A stretch of DNA of 64,000 bases, taken from Pseudomonas sp. GM18 (GTDB lineage Bacteria > Pseudomonadota > Gammaproteobacteria > Pseudomonadales > Pseudomonadaceae). Shown piece after piece: positions 62,650 to 64,000 of this stretch (its first letter is position 1; every line of letters starts with the position of its first letter). The translations under genes and the position numbers were made by a program. The notes under the pieces were generated by a model. It was not told where the DNA came from and did no database searches. It worked only from the letters and a program-made list of their open reading frames with translations. The stretch is taken from contig NZ_AKJT01000049.1 in assembly GCF_000282195.1 (NCBI RefSeq), positions 1 through 64,000 of the forward strand. The letters are read 5' to 3'.

Positions 62650-63555
62650 ATGGATCGTCTACAAGCAATGCGGGTGTTCGTTACGGTGGTGGATCTGGGT
62701 AGCCAATCGGCCGCCGCCGATCACCTGGACCTGTCACGGCCGGTGGTCTCACGGTATCTGGCGGAGCTGGAGGATTGGGTCGGTGCGCGCCTGATGCACC
62801 GCACCACGCGCAAATTGAGCCTGACCGCCGCCGGCAGCGAAATCCTGCCCCGCTGCCGGCAGATGCTCGATTTATCCAGCGACATGCAAGCCGCTGTCAG
62901 CGAGCCGGACGACGCACCGCGCGGCCTGCTGCGGATCAGCGTCAGCACCTCGTTCGGCCAGGCACAACTGGCGGACGCAATGGCGGCCTACGTCAAACGC
63001 TACCCCGGCGTGAGCATCGACCTGCAGATGCTCGACCGCACGGTGAACCTGGTGGATGAGCGCATCGACCTGGCCATCCGCACCAGCAACGACCTGGACC
63101 CGAACCTGATCGCCCGGCGGCTGACGGTCTGCCGCTCGGTGATCTGCGCCTCCCCCGCTTACCTGCGCGAGCACCCGGCGCCGCAGCGGGTCGAAGACCT
63201 GAGCCTGCACAATTGCCTGACCCACTTCTACTTCGGCAAAAGCCTCTGGCATTTCGAGCAGGACGGCGAACCGGTCTCGGTGCCGGTACAGGGCAACATC
63301 AGCGCCAACGAAGCCAGCACGCTATTGCGCGCGGCAATGGCCGGAGCCGGTGTGGCGATGCTGCCCAGTTACCAGGCCGGCGTGCATATCCACAGCGGCG
63401 AACTGATCCGCCTGCTGCCCCAGGCCGAGCCCCGGCAGATGAACATCTATGCGGTGTATGCCTCACGCAAGCACATGCCGGTGGCGCTGCGCAGCATGCT
63501 GGATTTTCTGGTGCTCAGATTTCCGGAAGAACCGGCATGGGATGTGGGCCTCTAA
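62650..63555 (+). CDS. LysR-family regulator
   Basis: A 301-residue LysR protein: helix-turn-helix near 16-58 (GSQSAAADHLDLSRPVVSRY, then ELEDWVGARLMHRTTRK), then a type 2 periplasmic-binding-like effector domain (LLRISVSTSFGQAQLADAMA, RIDLAIRTSND). It is divergent from the MBL-fold gene, the likely target. Of the common LysR groups it is closest in style to the CrgA/LTTR-type proteins; the effector is unknown. Confidence 0.9.
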   Translation: MDRLQAMRVFVTVVDLGSQSAAADHLDLSRPVVSRYLAELEDWVGARLMHRTTRKLSLTAAGSEILPRCRQMLDLSSDMQAAVSEPDDAPRGLLRISVSTSFGQAQLADAMAAYVKRYPGVSIDLQMLDRTVNLVDERIDLAIRTSNDLDPNLIARRLTVCRSVICASPAYLREHPAPQRVEDLSLHNCLTHFYFGKSLWHFEQDGEPVSVPVQGNISANEASTLLRAAMAGAGVAMLPSYQAGVHIHSGELIRLLPQAEPRQMNIYAVYASRKHMPVALRSMLDFLVLRFPEEPAWDVGL

Positions 63556-63684
63556 CCGGACCAATGTGGGAGCATCAATGTTCTGAATATCGTGTTAAAC
63601 GCGAGGGTGGTTTTGATGGCAACTCACCGGCGCTGACCTATGCTCAAAGCAGTACCCAAGGGTATTCGTTCAGAGGTCAACGCC

Positions 63685-63861
63685 ATGAACATCAAAACAA
63701 GAAGATACCTCGCCATTTTTATCACTTGCGCGGCGACGCTGGCGCTGTATGGCACGGCCGCCTGGCGTGTCGAGCAGTTGCGAAAAGTGCCCCGTGACTT
63801 CGCGAGCTGCAACTTCGAGCGCTGCATCCCCCACAACGCAAGCCTCAACGCCCTCCGGTAA
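63685..63861 (+). CDS. Small membrane or exported protein (58 residues)
   Basis: A 58-residue protein. I choose the ATG at 63685 with AGAGG upstream instead of 63640. A hydrophobic segment at about 8-25 (YLAIFITCAATLALYGTAAW) is followed by a charged tail with two Cys (ASCNFERCIPHN). It may be a membrane peptide or a signal-anchored protein; no function recognised. It converges with the truncated AraC gene. Confidence 0.6.
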   Translation: MNIKTRRYLAIFITCAATLALYGTAAWRVEQLRKVPRDFASCNFERCIPHNASLNALR

Positions 63862-63870
63862 CGAAGGGGG

Positions 63871-64000
63871 TCAGGCCTCGCTCTTCTGATCGGCAGCGTC
63901 CTGATCGGCCTTCAAGCGGTCGCGAAAAGCCTTGGGCGAGATCCCCACCCGACGCCGGAACAGGCGTGTGAAGTTGGTCGGATCGGAAAACCCCAGCACG
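63871..64000 (-). CDS. AraC-family regulator, carboxy-terminal end (cut by window edge)
   Basis: Translating back from the TGA at 63871-63873 gives an end reading LGFSDPTNFTRLFRRRVGIS then PKAFRDRLKAD. This is the second helix-turn-helix of an AraC/XylS regulator, with the FRRxxGxSPxxFR signature. Only about 43 residues are in the window; the rest lies beyond base 64000. Nothing can be said about its target. Confidence 0.85.
   Translation of the reverse strand, partial: VLGFSDPTNFTRLFRRRVGISPKAFRDRLKADQDAADQKSEA

Overview
The window looks like chromosomal DNA of a fluorescent-group Pseudomonas. It is GC-rich with dense operons, and the housekeeping genes (exonuclease I, the RDD/SpoIIM/DUF4129/DUF4350/MoxR/DUF58 operon, pyruvate kinase, class I fumarase, DctB/DctD-like regulators next to an alpha-ketoglutarate permease, the AruI module) and several palindromic extragenic repeat families fit that group. 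I saw no tRNA, rRNA, CRISPR array, transposase or integrase.

Layout. 1-7270: 3'-truncated sbcB on the minus strand, then a six-gene plus-strand operon with 4-14 base overlaps. 7267-24546: a 17-kb minus-strand block of insecticidal toxin complex (Tc) genes. In transcription order it holds a 1326-residue protein made of about twelve Ig-like repeats, a TcaA-like amino-terminal half of a Tc A subunit with an Ig-like tail, a TcaB-like carboxy-terminal half, and two further Ig-like proteins. 25008-33219: chromosomal genes (DUF6124 protein, PilZ protein, lipoprotein, pyruvate kinase, enoyl-CoA hydratase, ferredoxin reductase, diguanylate cyclase, fumarase). 33394-43463: a plus-strand Tc block with one TcB (TcaC/SpvB type) and two TcC (RHS) proteins with different toxin ends. 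43541-48247: a sensor kinase and sigma-54 regulator followed by kgtP behind a good sigma-54 promoter. 48314-52155: small and regulatory genes. 52209-60712: an arginine-catabolism-like module (AruI decarboxylase, aldehyde dehydrogenase, ABC importer, divergent LysR). 60879-64000: an NAD(P)-binding protein, a metallo-beta-lactamase-fold protein, a LysR regulator, a small membrane protein and the end of an AraC regulator.

The most interesting part is the Tc system. A, B and C subunits should assemble into an injection machine: A binds the target cell and forms the pore, while B and C form a hollow RHS shell that encloses the toxic end of C. Here the A locus and the B/C locus are separated by about 8.8 kb of ordinary genes, yet a near-identical 16-base palindrome (consensus CTRTCAGATYTKACAG) lies 74-101 bases before the first start codon of all three Tc transcription units. 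It appears nowhere else that I noticed, which suggests one shared regulator. A roughly 95-residue beta-rich module recurs in the tail of the TcaA-like protein and in the two small operon partners, pointing to an A-subunit variant with detachable Ig-like accessory subunits. The two RHS proteins carry unrelated-looking, AT-richer C-terminal domains that I could not assign to a known toxin family.
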